Assembly (NCBI GenBank): GCA_949299755.1
Contig: CASGBA010000017.1
Coordinates: forward strand, 1 to 38,900
Source of the DNA: an uncultured Treponema sp.
GTDB taxonomy: Bacteria > Spirochaetota > Spirochaetia > Treponematales > Treponemataceae
Direction of reading: 5' to 3'
Length of the DNA stretch: 38,900 bases
This document shows, in pieces, positions 25,658 to 33,157 of this stretch. The notes below the pieces were generated by a model. That model was not told the origin of the DNA, did not search any database, and worked only from the letters and a program-made list of their open reading frames with translations. The number at the start of each line of letters is the position of its first letter. Position 1 is the first letter of the stretch. A program made the position numbers and the translations under genes.

Positions 25658-26248
25658 TCACCCGTTGCCCAGCCTCTTGAACTGCTCAGCCCCCATACCG
25701 CATACAGGGCAAAATGCCGGTATGATACCGTCTTCTGCCACGTATCCGCAGGATTCACAACGGACGGCGGCTGTTTTCCCGGTGGTTTTTATCAGGGACT
25801 GGTAAAAAGCCTCCAGTTCGGTGCCGGCCTGCACATTCTGAAGCATGGCACGGAACCGCTTTTCATGGTATTTTTCCGCGACGGCAATGGAACGCCATAC
25901 AGCTGCCAGTGAGCTGAACCCTTCCCCGACAGCAATGTCGGCAAAGTGGGGGTAGATAATCTGCCATTCGGTATGTTCATTTTGTATGGAAAGTTCCAGA
26001 TTACGGGTTGTGTTGCTTAACTGGGGTTGCTGTATTTTCCAATTGCCTATAACAGGGTTACCCTGCAAAGCCAGCTACATCCGCTTTCCGTGCTGGAATT
26101 CCTGCCGGGCGGCCTCTGTGAAAAAATCAGCAGCCCGTAAGTATCCATCCGATTTAGCCTGCGCGGCATACAGTTCATACCTGGTTCTCGCCATCGACTC
26201 GCAGGCAAACGTATACAATATGTTCCGTTCTGTCCGGGAACCTGTAAT
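25658..26248 (-). pseudogene. rbr: Rubrerythrin gene with in-frame TAG and no canonical start
   Basis: Read through, this is a full-length rubrerythrin of about 196 residues. All ligand motifs are there: FACESMARTRY, EFQH, EHTEWQ and EKYHE for the diiron site, and a C-terminal rubredoxin-like CESCGYV...CPVCG for iron. Rubrerythrins reduce hydrogen peroxide in anaerobes. Two lesions are visible. A TAG at 26077-26075 sits in frame right after QHGKRM, in the middle of the first helical pair. The only start-like codon near the conserved N-terminus is ATT (26248-26246), 15 bases from AAGGAG; no ATG, GTG or TTG lies between the upstream TAA and the conserved sequence. The rest is undamaged, so the loss is recent, or the TAG is an error or is read through. 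Confidence 0.8.
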
Positions 26249-26298
26249 ATCGTCCGCGTAAATCTCCTTATAGAACAGCTGGTAAACAGCGTAAGTTT

Positions 26299-26333
26299 AT
26301 GGTATAAAAGAAAGAAGGGGCTGTCAATGACAG
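26299..26333. promoter_or_regulatory. Shared promoter region with 13-bp palindrome
   Basis: CTGTCA-A-TGACAG (26321-26333) is a perfect palindrome. It contains the minus-strand -35 box TTGACA (26327-26322), which is 17 bases from TACCAT (26304-26299), a promoter for the rubrerythrin gene. It also overlaps the ATG (26327) of the divergent cyclase gene and lies just after its GAAGGGG ribosome site. A protein bound here would block transcription of one gene and expression of the other. Confidence 0.5.
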
Positions 26334-27972
26334 ATACAGTACAGGAAATCAATGGCGGTATCTACCGCCTCGGGTATACAGACCAGGAAGCAGGATTCAG
26401 TAACAATACATATCTTATCCGGGAGCAGGAAGGTTCCGTGCTGATAGATCCCGGGCTGACCATCCGCTTTTCAGGGACATAATACTGCTGAAACTCCAGC
26501 AGCTGTGTACGCCGGAATCAATCCGGTACATCATCATCAGCCAGGTTCGCCCTGATATCTGTGGAATACTGCCCTATATTGAACAGTTCCTGCATCCGCA
26601 GGTGGTTATTTTCTGCCATCCGACGACAGCCGTTTACATACCCTACTTTGGCGTCAGAAGCCCTGTGTTTCCGATGGGAAACGGAGACCGGTTCCAGCTT
26701 CCTTCCGGGCGGACACTGAGATTCTTCCATCTCCCTTATATACAGGCATCCTATTCGATGGCGGTGTATGACTGCCGGACACATGCGCTGTTTTCCTCCA
26801 CGCTTTTCAGCACCTTGCATACAGGGGATGAGGTTTTTGCGGAAAAGAAACATATTGAATCTGCGTCCCAATACCTGACGGCATACTGCGGTTCCCAGGC
26901 GGCCTTGGACTACGCCTATGAAAGGCTGGGTAGTTTGCAACTGTCATACATATTGCCCCAACACGGAGTTCTGATCCAGGAGCACCTGATACCGGCTTTT
27001 CTTGATATTTTGAATAATGTGTATCCCGGACGCCTGCTGGAAACGATCAGCGGGTCGGTAAAACGGGAACACATTCAGGCTTTTGTGTCTATTATCCGGG
27101 AAGTGTTGGGAGACCGATTTACAGACTATACCCAGACAGAAGATATCCAGTTGCTGGTAACACAAATCAGCCAGAAAGAGCCGGAAGCCCTCCGGCAGAT
27201 AGTGCCCCGCATTCATGCCCAGGCGAAGGCGTTCAACATCCCCAATCCCCTTACCCAGGACAGGATATATACCCAGAAAAGCCTTGTGAACCTCCAGCAG
27301 AACCAGATACTTTCGGCGGTGCAGCAGCAGATGATTCACGCTGACTACACAATCGGGAACACAGCCCGGATAAAGGCGGGAACGAAAAAGCTCACCTCGA
27401 CGGAGGAGCGGCTGATTATCGTGTTCACCGACATCAGGGGATTCACCCGGTGGTGCGAAAACCGTTCACCGGAAGAAATCGTTTCCCACCTGAGCCATCA
27501 GTATGAGGAAATCAGCCGCATCATCGGACAATACGGCGGCCGGGTCAACAAAATCATGGGTGACGGGTTGCTGGCGTATTTCCCTGAAACCGCGATAGCC
27601 CAGAGTTTTTACGCTGCGATGCAGATTCAGCGCAACATTTACAACGATAAAAGCAATGCCTTGTTGCCCGCCGGAATTGGTGCCGATATAGGAACGGTCA
27701 TTCTCGGCGACCTGGGGGAATATTCGCGACTTGACTATACGGTCATCGGTTCCCCGGTGAATCACGCGGCAAGGATGTGTTCCCTCTCGGACGCGGGACA
27801 GATTACCGTAAGCCGCCAGTTGTTTTCACTGCTGCCGGAACAAACCCAGGAGAAACTCTCGGCGCTGCCTTCTTTCGCTGTCCGCAAAACACGGGTGAAG
27901 CCCTCTGACCCGGAACTGGAAGCGGTGACCGCAGACGCGGAGGATTTGTTCCCCCTGCTGCCTGAGGCATAA
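26327..27972 (+). pseudogene. Degenerate flavodiiron-type domain fused to class III nucleotide cyclase, one frameshift
   Basis: From ATG 26327, behind GAAGGGG, 51 codons of a flavodiiron/ODP-like metallo-beta-lactamase fold (INGGIYRLGY, NTYLI, VLIDPG) end at a TAA (26480). The fold continues in the +2 frame. One extra T in the TTTT at 26468-26471 would give an unbroken protein of about 548 residues. The iron-ligand motif HxExDH is replaced by QVRPDI (about residues 72-77) and the later His by Gln (YIQASYSM); Asp in AVYD and His in LPQHG remain. The C-terminal cyclase (about 360-525) keeps both metal Asp (FTDIRGFT, MGDG), the Lys in NKIMGDG, and the Asn/Arg pair in VNHAARM, so it could make cAMP or cGMP. 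No membrane segment is seen. The downstream frame's first start-like codon is GTG 26602. Confidence 0.75.
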
Positions 27973-28009
27973 CACAACACAATATCTTTCCGCCGGGACT
28001 GTTGAAAAC

Positions 28010-28672
28010 TTACGCACCTTTTGTTCCTTCAACGGAACACCAAACCCGGTGCGCCCTGCAAAGGCGGATATCCCCGAACCCGGCTTTTTCCAAAAACGAA
28101 ACCAGTTCTTCCCCTGTATATATTTTCATTCCGTTGCAATGCTCTGTCCAGAATTTCCCCCTGCCGGGATCAGTCATTTCCGAAGCCAGCATAACCTTCC
28201 CCTTAGGTTTAAAAACCCGGCAGATTTCCCGGAGTCCGTCCACAGGATCCGGCCAGAAATAAACCGACTCAAAAGAAACAACCCGGTCAAAGGTTTCCTC
28301 TTTGAACGGCAGATCCATTACATCCCCCAAGACAACCCTGCATCTGTCCGCAAATTTCCGTGTTACCCTGACGCTGCACTCCACGCTTACAGGGGAATAA
28401 TCTATTCCCGTCACAGAGCTGGAGGGACACTGTTCCAGAATACGCACAAGATTCCCGCCGCCGCCGCATCCGGCATCAAGGATTGCCTCTCCGTCAACCG
28501 GGGGAAAAGACTTAAACGCCCAGCGGCTTAAAGGCCTGTGACCCTTATTCATGGCATTGATTATAAATTTACCGAATCTTCCCCGGGGATTTTTACAGTT
28601 TTCCAAAAAAGTTTTGAGCATATTTTCCATCCTTGTTTTTAAAGCCGGTTTTATCCATTCGTAAATATCCAA
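28010..28672 (-). CDS. Class I SAM-dependent methyltransferase
   Basis: This methyltransferase of about 220 residues has the SAM-binding motif ILDAGCGGGGNLVRIL (about 64-79), the acidic GIDYSPVSVE, GDVMDLPF and VVSFESVYFWPDP, then FKPKGKVMLASEM, all typical of the UbiE/Methyltransf_11 fold. The substrate is unknown. The farthest start is TTG 28672, with little ribosome site. ATG codons at 28630 and 28621, near AAGG, agree better with the usual N-terminus (LKTFLENCKNPRG), so the first 14 residues are doubtful. Its promoter overlaps a long perfect operator, so it is probably repressed. It diverges from the radical SAM/WYL pair. Confidence 0.88.
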   Translation of the reverse strand: MDIYEWIKPALKTRMENMLKTFLENCKNPRGRFGKFIINAMNKGHRPLSRWAFKSFPPVDGEAILDAGCGGGGNLVRILEQCPSSSVTGIDYSPVSVECSVRVTRKFADRCRVVLGDVMDLPFKEETFDRVVSFESVYFWPDPVDGLREICRVFKPKGKVMLASEMTDPGRGKFWTEHCNGMKIYTGEELVSFLEKAGFGDIRLCRAHRVWCSVEGTKGA

Positions 28673-28690
28673 TCCGGACGGTATTTTATC

Positions 28691-28727
28691 TATGTGTTAG
28701 TATAGACTAACACATATAATATGTCAA
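28691..28727. promoter_or_regulatory. Palindromic operator overlapping the methyltransferase promoter
   Basis: TATGTGTTAGT (28691-28701) and its exact complement (28706-28716) flank ATAG, giving 11-bp perfect arms. On the minus strand TTGACA (28727-28722) and TATACT (28704-28699) are 17 bases apart, so the -10 box lies in the operator core. A TATAAT on the plus strand (28715-28720) overlaps the right arm and could serve the radical SAM gene. One repressor could thus silence both directions. Confidence 0.8.
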
Positions 28728-28787
28728 GCTTCTTTTCTCACTGGACAGAATATTTTCAGCCTGATATTCTTTGCAGGAGGTGGCAAC

Positions 28788-29666
28788 GTGCATTATATTC
28801 AGGCAAAAAGCATTCTTTCCCCGCAAAACGGAATGAACCTGTACCGGGGCTGCACCCACGGCTGCATTTACTGCGATTCCCGGAGCAACTGTTACCACAT
28901 TGACCACTTGTTTGAAGATATTGCCGTAAAGGAAAATGCCCTTGAACTTTTGGAAGAAGCCCTCAAGCGAAAGCGTAAAAAGTGCATGATAGGAACCGGC
29001 TCCATGAGCGACCCATATATGCCTCTGGAAGAAAAACTCCTGTTCACCCGGAAAGCCCTTGAGCTGGTTTACCGCTACGGCTTCGGCTTTACGGTGATTA
29101 CAAAATCCGCCCTGGTGCTGCGGGATTTGGATCTTCTCAAAAAAATCAACGGCAGCACCAAGGCTGTGGTGCAGATAACCCTCACCACCTTTGATGAAGG
29201 GCTGTGCAGAAAACTGGAACCCAATGTAAGCACCACCCGGGAACGGTTTGAAGCCCTGAAGATTTTCCGGGAAGAGGGAATCCCCACGGTGGTGTGGCTC
29301 TGCCCGCTCCTGCCCTTTATCAACGACACGGAAGAAAACCTTGCCGGCATCCTCGGTTACTGCGCCCAGGCCGGAGTGAAGGGCATCGTCTCTTTCGGCA
29401 TGGGACTCACCCTCCGGGAAGGCAACCGCGAATATTTTTACCGCCAGCTCGACCGGCTCTTCCCCGGCATGAAGGAACGGTACATCCGCACCTACGGAAA
29501 CAGCTACGAACTTCCCAGCCCGCACAGCCGGCGGCTGGAAGAACAGCTCGCCGCCTTCTGCCGGGAACGCCGCATTCTTCATACCCCGGAGGATGTATTT
29601 AGCTACCTGAACGCATTCCCCGATAAAAAAACGCAGCCGGAGTTATTCGACCATGCTGAAAACTGA
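28788..29666 (+). CDS. Radical SAM protein of the SplB-like type
   Basis: This 292-residue protein has the CxxxCxxC cluster motif CTHGCIYCDSRS at about 23-34, which binds the 4Fe-4S cluster used to cleave SAM. TGSMSDPYMPLEEKLLFTRKALELVYRYGFGFTVITKSALVLRDLDLL resembles SPL-type radical SAM proteins (spore photolyase relatives), which are widespread in non-spore-formers with unknown substrates. The C-terminal region (PSPHSRRLEEQLAAFCRERRILHTPEDVFSYL) is a short extra domain. The start is GTG at 28788 behind AGGAGGTG. Its last 14 bases overlap the WYL regulator gene, so the two are co-translated. Confidence 0.88.
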   Translation: MHYIQAKSILSPQNGMNLYRGCTHGCIYCDSRSNCYHIDHLFEDIAVKENALELLEEALKRKRKKCMIGTGSMSDPYMPLEEKLLFTRKALELVYRYGFGFTVITKSALVLRDLDLLKKINGSTKAVVQITLTTFDEGLCRKLEPNVSTTRERFEALKIFREEGIPTVVWLCPLLPFINDTEENLAGILGYCAQAGVKGIVSFGMGLTLREGNREYFYRQLDRLFPGMKERYIRTYGNSYELPSPHSRRLEEQLAAFCRERRILHTPEDVFSYLNAFPDKKTQPELFDHAEN

Positions 29667-30636
29667 ACGCCTTTTGGAAACCGTGTTCTTTCTCCTGAGC
29701 AAAAAGAAAGCCACCGCGGAAGAGCTTGCCGCCCGGTTCGGCGTGTCAAAGCGAACGGTGCTCAGGGACATGGAATCCCTCGCGCTGGCGGGAATCCCCC
29801 TGTTCGCCCGGCACGGAAAGGACGGCGGATTTTCCCTTGTGGAATCCTTTGTGCTTGACAAGTCACTGCTGACGGAAGATGAGCAAAAGGAAATCCTTTC
29901 CGCGCTGGAAACAATCAAACCGCTTGCCGGAACCGACACCGAAAAACTGCTGGTGAAACTCAAGGGGATTTTTTCCCCGCGCGACGGGCGGACAGACTGG
30001 CTGGAAGTGGATTTTTCCCGGTGGGGAAAGAAAACCGGCGATTCCGAAAAATTCAACCTGCTAAAAAGCTGTATTTTAAAGCGGCAGCCGGTTGCCTTTG
30101 TATACTCCGGCACATCGGGAAAAACTGAAAACCGGCAGGCATACCCTCTAAAGCTGGTATTCAAAAAGAACGCCTGGTATCTGCAGGGTTTCTGCCCGGA
30201 GAAAAAGGATTACCGGACTTTCAAGTTGACCCGCCTGCGGGAAGCCTCCGTGTTCCCCGGCCGCTTTGAAGACGCATATCTGCCTCCCCTACTGGACACC
30301 CCGGAATATGTTCCGGAGAACCCTGCAACAACTTCTGCGGATGCAGGTAACCAAAATCCACCGGATACCACCATGCAGAATCCACCGGTTCCGGTTATTT
30401 CCCTTACCCTGCAATTTTCCCCGGAAGCAGCCTACCGGGTCTATGACGAATTTGAACCGGAGGAAATAAAACGCAACGACGACGGCTCTTTTACCGTGGA
30501 AGTTTCATATCCTGAAACAGACTGGGTATACGGATACATTCTGTCTTTCGGCAGTACCGTCACCGTAATCAGTCCCCGGAAAGTGGCGGAAGAAATAAAA
30601 AAACGCGCGGAAGAAATCCGCAAAAAATATTTATAA
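29653..30636 (+). CDS. WYL-domain transcriptional regulator
   Basis: This 327-residue protein has an N-terminal winged helix-turn-helix (ETVFFLLSKKKATAEELAARFGVSKRTVLRDMESLALAGIPLFA, about 8-52) and a WYL domain in the middle (AFVYSGTSGKTENRQAYPLKLVFKKNAWYLQGFCPEKKDYRTFKLTRL, about 150-197). A C-terminal WCX-like part ends in TVEVSYPETDWVYGYILSFG. A Pro/Asn/Thr-rich linker (about 220-255) with two NPP segments joins the last two. WYL proteins sense ligands and bind DNA. Overlapping the radical SAM gene, it is the most likely ligand of the palindromic operator at 28691; this is inference. Confidence 0.88.
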   Translation: MLKTERLLETVFFLLSKKKATAEELAARFGVSKRTVLRDMESLALAGIPLFARHGKDGGFSLVESFVLDKSLLTEDEQKEILSALETIKPLAGTDTEKLLVKLKGIFSPRDGRTDWLEVDFSRWGKKTGDSEKFNLLKSCILKRQPVAFVYSGTSGKTENRQAYPLKLVFKKNAWYLQGFCPEKKDYRTFKLTRLREASVFPGRFEDAYLPPLLDTPEYVPENPATTSADAGNQNPPDTTMQNPPVPVISLTLQFSPEAAYRVYDEFEPEEIKRNDDGSFTVEVSYPETDWVYGYILSFGSTVTVISPRKVAEEIKKRAEEIRKKYL

Positions 30637-30710
30637 GGTGACACACTGCTGTCATGTTTATCCTGTTAGACTTTGGTCAAATCAACGATAAAAATACATA
30701 AGGAGAAAAC

Positions 30711-31169
30711 ATGGCATACCAACTGAAAGAAGTAACACTGCGGACAGATAATTCCCCTGACGGAATGGAAAAAATTGCAGCCCTATGGAAAGACATAGAA
30801 ACGGGAAAACTTCCCCTGCTCTTTGACAGCGAGGGAAATTTCCTGCAAGGTCTCAGTCCGGTTTCCCTCTACAGCAATTATGAAAGTAACGAAAAGGGAG
30901 AATATGATTTGTCGATAAGAACTGTGACAGCGGAGTTTTTCGCCTCACTGGAAAAAGACACCGCGGAAGGTAAATACTTCAAACTCGAAACAAGGGGAGA
31001 AAGGGTACAGGACTGCACCGCCCTGGCGTGGCAACAGGTTTGGCGGCTTTCCGCAGAAGGAAAACTGAAGCGGGCTTTTGTCACTGACATAGAAAGCAGC
31101 GTTCCAAAAGAATATACCAAAGACGGCAAAGCCCATTGTTACCTGTACATTTCCCTCCGGAAAGAGTAA
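30711..31169 (+). CDS. AraC effector-binding-like (GyrI-like) protein
   Basis: This small cytoplasmic protein of 152 residues contains YSNYESNEKGEYDLSIRTVTAEFFASLEKD and EYTKDGKAHCYLYISLRKE. It resembles the stand-alone effector-binding (GyrI-like, SRPBCC-unrelated) domain that binds drugs or other small molecules. There is no helix-turn-helix. The ribosome site AAGGAG is ideal. It follows the WYL gene by 74 bases on the same strand and is the first of several small-molecule-handling genes (ClbS/DfsB, C45, a GyrI fragment, nitroreductase). The family call is by style and not firm. Confidence 0.6.
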   Translation: MAYQLKEVTLRTDNSPDGMEKIAALWKDIETGKLPLLFDSEGNFLQGLSPVSLYSNYESNEKGEYDLSIRTVTAEFFASLEKDTAEGKYFKLETRGERVQDCTALAWQQVWRLSAEGKLKRAFVTDIESSVPKEYTKDGKAHCYLYISLRKE

Positions 31170-31214
31170 TCAGGGGGAAAAATCCATAAATCTGAAATCA
31201 TAAGGGATAACCAT

Positions 31215-31751
31215 ATGGCAAGACCGAAAACCAAAGAGGAACTGATTAAAGCAGCCACGTTAAATTATGAAACATTGTGGGAAATTATTTCCGGCTTAAC
31301 AGAACAGGAGATGAAAATTCCCTTTGATTTTTCTCAGGATTTAAAAAAGAAAGAAGCTCACTGGAAACGGGACAAAAATCTTCGGGATATTTTCGTTCAT
31401 CTGTATAAGTGGCATCAGCTTTTATTGAATTGGGTGGAATCAAACCAACAGGGGAAATCTACAACCTTTATTCCCCAACCTTATAGTTGGAAAACTTACG
31501 GAAACATGAATATTGAATTTTGGAAAAAGGGACAAGCAATTCCGTTGGAAACAGCAAAAGAAACTTTTGTAAAAACACATCAGAATGTAATGAGTCTTCT
31601 TGATAAATTTTCCGATGAAGAATTATTTACCAAAGGTATTTTTATATGGGTAGGAGGTAGTACTTTAGGTTCTTATTTCATCAGTGTAACCGCAAGTCAC
31701 TATGATTGGTCTGTCAAAAAACTGAAAGCACACAAAAAAAAATGTACATAA
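31215..31751 (+). CDS. ClbS/DfsB family four-helix protein
   Basis: This 178-residue protein matches the ClbS/DfsB (DUF1706) family: MARPKTKEELIKAATLNYETLWEII at the start, WKRDKNLRDIFVHLYKWHQLLLNWV (about 55-80) with the His used for metal, QPYSWKTYGNMNIEFWKKGQ, and SVTASHYDWSVKKLKAHKK at the end. ClbS hydrolyses the genotoxin colibactin in its producer, while relatives are widespread with unknown roles. The start follows AAGGGATAA. Its neighbours handle small molecules too, which suggests detoxification or resistance. The gene is moderately AT-rich compared with its neighbours. Confidence 0.85.
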   Translation: MARPKTKEELIKAATLNYETLWEIISGLTEQEMKIPFDFSQDLKKKEAHWKRDKNLRDIFVHLYKWHQLLLNWVESNQQGKSTTFIPQPYSWKTYGNMNIEFWKKGQAIPLETAKETFVKTHQNVMSLLDKFSDEELFTKGIFIWVGGSTLGSYFISVTASHYDWSVKKLKAHKKKCT

Positions 31752-31885
31752 ACAATAAATAAAATGTGGTAAATTTCTATGCTGGAATTAAAAACACTGC
31801 GCAACTTGACATTAAAATTTTATTCAAATACTGTTTTGACATACGCTGCCGGCAGCTCTTTATTTTATTGATAAGGAGCAATACC

Positions 31886-32914
31886 ATGTATCATTCTCAT
31901 TTTACCGGTTCCCATTACCAAGCGGGTTTCCGCTGGGGAAGACTTCTCTTAAACCACGGGAACAGAGTCCTTGAAAATATTCCCTTTGAAATTACCCGGG
32001 AGCGGATTGAATACGGAGAATCCTGTATCCCGGTGTACAAAAAATATTATCCTGAAATCCTTGAAGAAATCAGGGGAATCGCCGACGGACAAAAATGCAG
32101 TCTGAAAATCCTCCAGGCTTTTTTATTCGGAATGTATGCGATTCCGCCGCAATGCAGCTGCTCCTGTTTTGCAACAACAGGAACGGACGGGATTCTTTTG
32201 GGAAGGAACAGTGATTTTTTTCCTGAAAGCCGCCGGCTTAACATGAATGTCATTTACCGGCTTTCAGGGGACGCGATAGATTTTACCGGCAACACCACCG
32301 CCTTTGTCGAAATGGAAGACGGAATCAATGCCCGTGGACTTGCGGCAGGATTAACTTCCGTTTTTCCGGCAGTACGGCACCCGGGATTTAACGCCGGCAT
32401 ACTGCTCCGGTATCTTCTCGAAAAATGCGGGACGGTAAAACAGGCCGTGGAAGCAGTAAAAAAAATTCCTGCCGGCAGTTCCTGTAATCTTATCCTTGCC
32501 GACATTACTGGAACCATTGTTTCCCTGGAGTTGAATCCTGTAAAAAAGATTTTCATACCGGCAGAGGATAAAGATTCCCGGGCAGATTATGTATGCGCCG
32601 TCAACAGGTTCCGGCATCCGGAAATGCAGGAATACAACAATCCGGAAATTGACGACTGGTTTTCCGGACCACGGTTAAAGACCATGGAGGGCTTTTTTTC
32701 ATCCGCCGGCTCCGGGAAGGGTGTTACAAACCTGCAGTCCGCAAAGGAACTGCTTTCGGGGAAGCACGGTTTTCTGTGCCAGTACGAAAAAGCATCCGGC
32801 AAAGACACGGTTTGGTCGGTGGTATACGATTTGAAAAATCAGAAAATCTACCGGGCGGAGGGGAATCCCAGCCGGTGCAGATTCCGGGAAGACGAACGGT
32901 TTTTCCGGCAATAA
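31886..32914 (+). CDS. C45-family autoproteolytic hydrolase/acyltransferase
   Basis: This protein of about 343 residues begins at the ATG at 31886 behind AAGGAG; the frame is open to 31766 without a site. Motifs match the C45 (penicillin acyltransferase-like, Ntn) family: MYHSHFTGSHYQAGFRWGRLL, EEIRGIADG, then CSCSCFATTGTDGILLGRNSDFF (about 90-112), where a Cys (92 or 94) should become the N-terminal nucleophile after self-cleavage. RGLAAGLTSVFPAVRHPGFN and SSCNLILADITGTIVSLEL follow. Members hydrolyse or transfer acyl groups on amides such as penicillins or lipopeptides. The substrate is unknown. No signal peptide is evident, so it appears cytoplasmic. Confidence 0.85.
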   Translation: MYHSHFTGSHYQAGFRWGRLLLNHGNRVLENIPFEITRERIEYGESCIPVYKKYYPEILEEIRGIADGQKCSLKILQAFLFGMYAIPPQCSCSCFATTGTDGILLGRNSDFFPESRRLNMNVIYRLSGDAIDFTGNTTAFVEMEDGINARGLAAGLTSVFPAVRHPGFNAGILLRYLLEKCGTVKQAVEAVKKIPAGSSCNLILADITGTIVSLELNPVKKIFIPAEDKDSRADYVCAVNRFRHPEMQEYNNPEIDDWFSGPRLKTMEGFFSSAGSGKGVTNLQSAKELLSGKHGFLCQYEKASGKDTVWSVVYDLKNQKIYRAEGNPSRCRFREDERFFRQ

Positions 32915-32928
32915 AAAAACAAAAATCC

Positions 32929-32959
32929 GTCCCGGTTCTCCGGAGTTTCCTACCGGGAC
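32929..32959. terminator. Hairpin after the C45 gene
   Basis: GTCCCGGT (32929-32936) and ACCGGGAC (32952-32959) form a perfect stem 15 bases after the stop. A-runs lie before it and no T-run after it, so it would terminate minus-strand transcripts better than the C45 message. It lies upstream of an AAAGGAG ribosome site. Confidence 0.4.
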
Positions 32960-33002
32960 AGGATTCAGTACAAACTACTTTAACTTAAAGGAGACACAAA
33001 CC

Positions 33003-33119
33003 ATGCCCTTTGACTACAAAAAAGAATACAAGGAATTTTATCTTCCGCCGGGAAAGCCGGCTCTGGTAACAATTCCACCCATGAACTACTTCATTGACTT
33101 TTCACCCGGAAGATTTTAA
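33003..33119 (+). pseudogene. Truncated GyrI-like small-molecule-binding protein
   Basis: This 38-codon frame behind a perfect AAAGGAG starts MPFDYKKEYKEFYLPPGKPA and runs to PMNYFIDFSPGRF before a stop. The opening matches the N-terminus of GyrI-like proteins (about 200 residues: FDYKKEYKEFYLPKxKPxxVxxPxMNY), which bind drugs and similar ligands. Everything after about residue 32 of the family is missing and replaced by unrelated sequence before the nitroreductase. I see a deletion remnant, not a designed small protein. It was too short to stand out by length. Confidence 0.65.
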
Positions 33120-33157
33120 GCTTTCAGGAAGAAAGGACAAACTTAAAGGAACGCTCC

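Noticed and set aside
26518-26940. 140-codon minus-strand frame across the cyclase fusion
   Set aside because: It is a shadow; the plus strand carries the flavodiiron-like fold on both sides of the frameshift.
28707-29582. 291-codon open frame on the minus strand
   Set aside because: It is antisense to the radical SAM gene, whose CxxxCxxC motif and ribosome site are clear; the minus frame has no recognisable domain.
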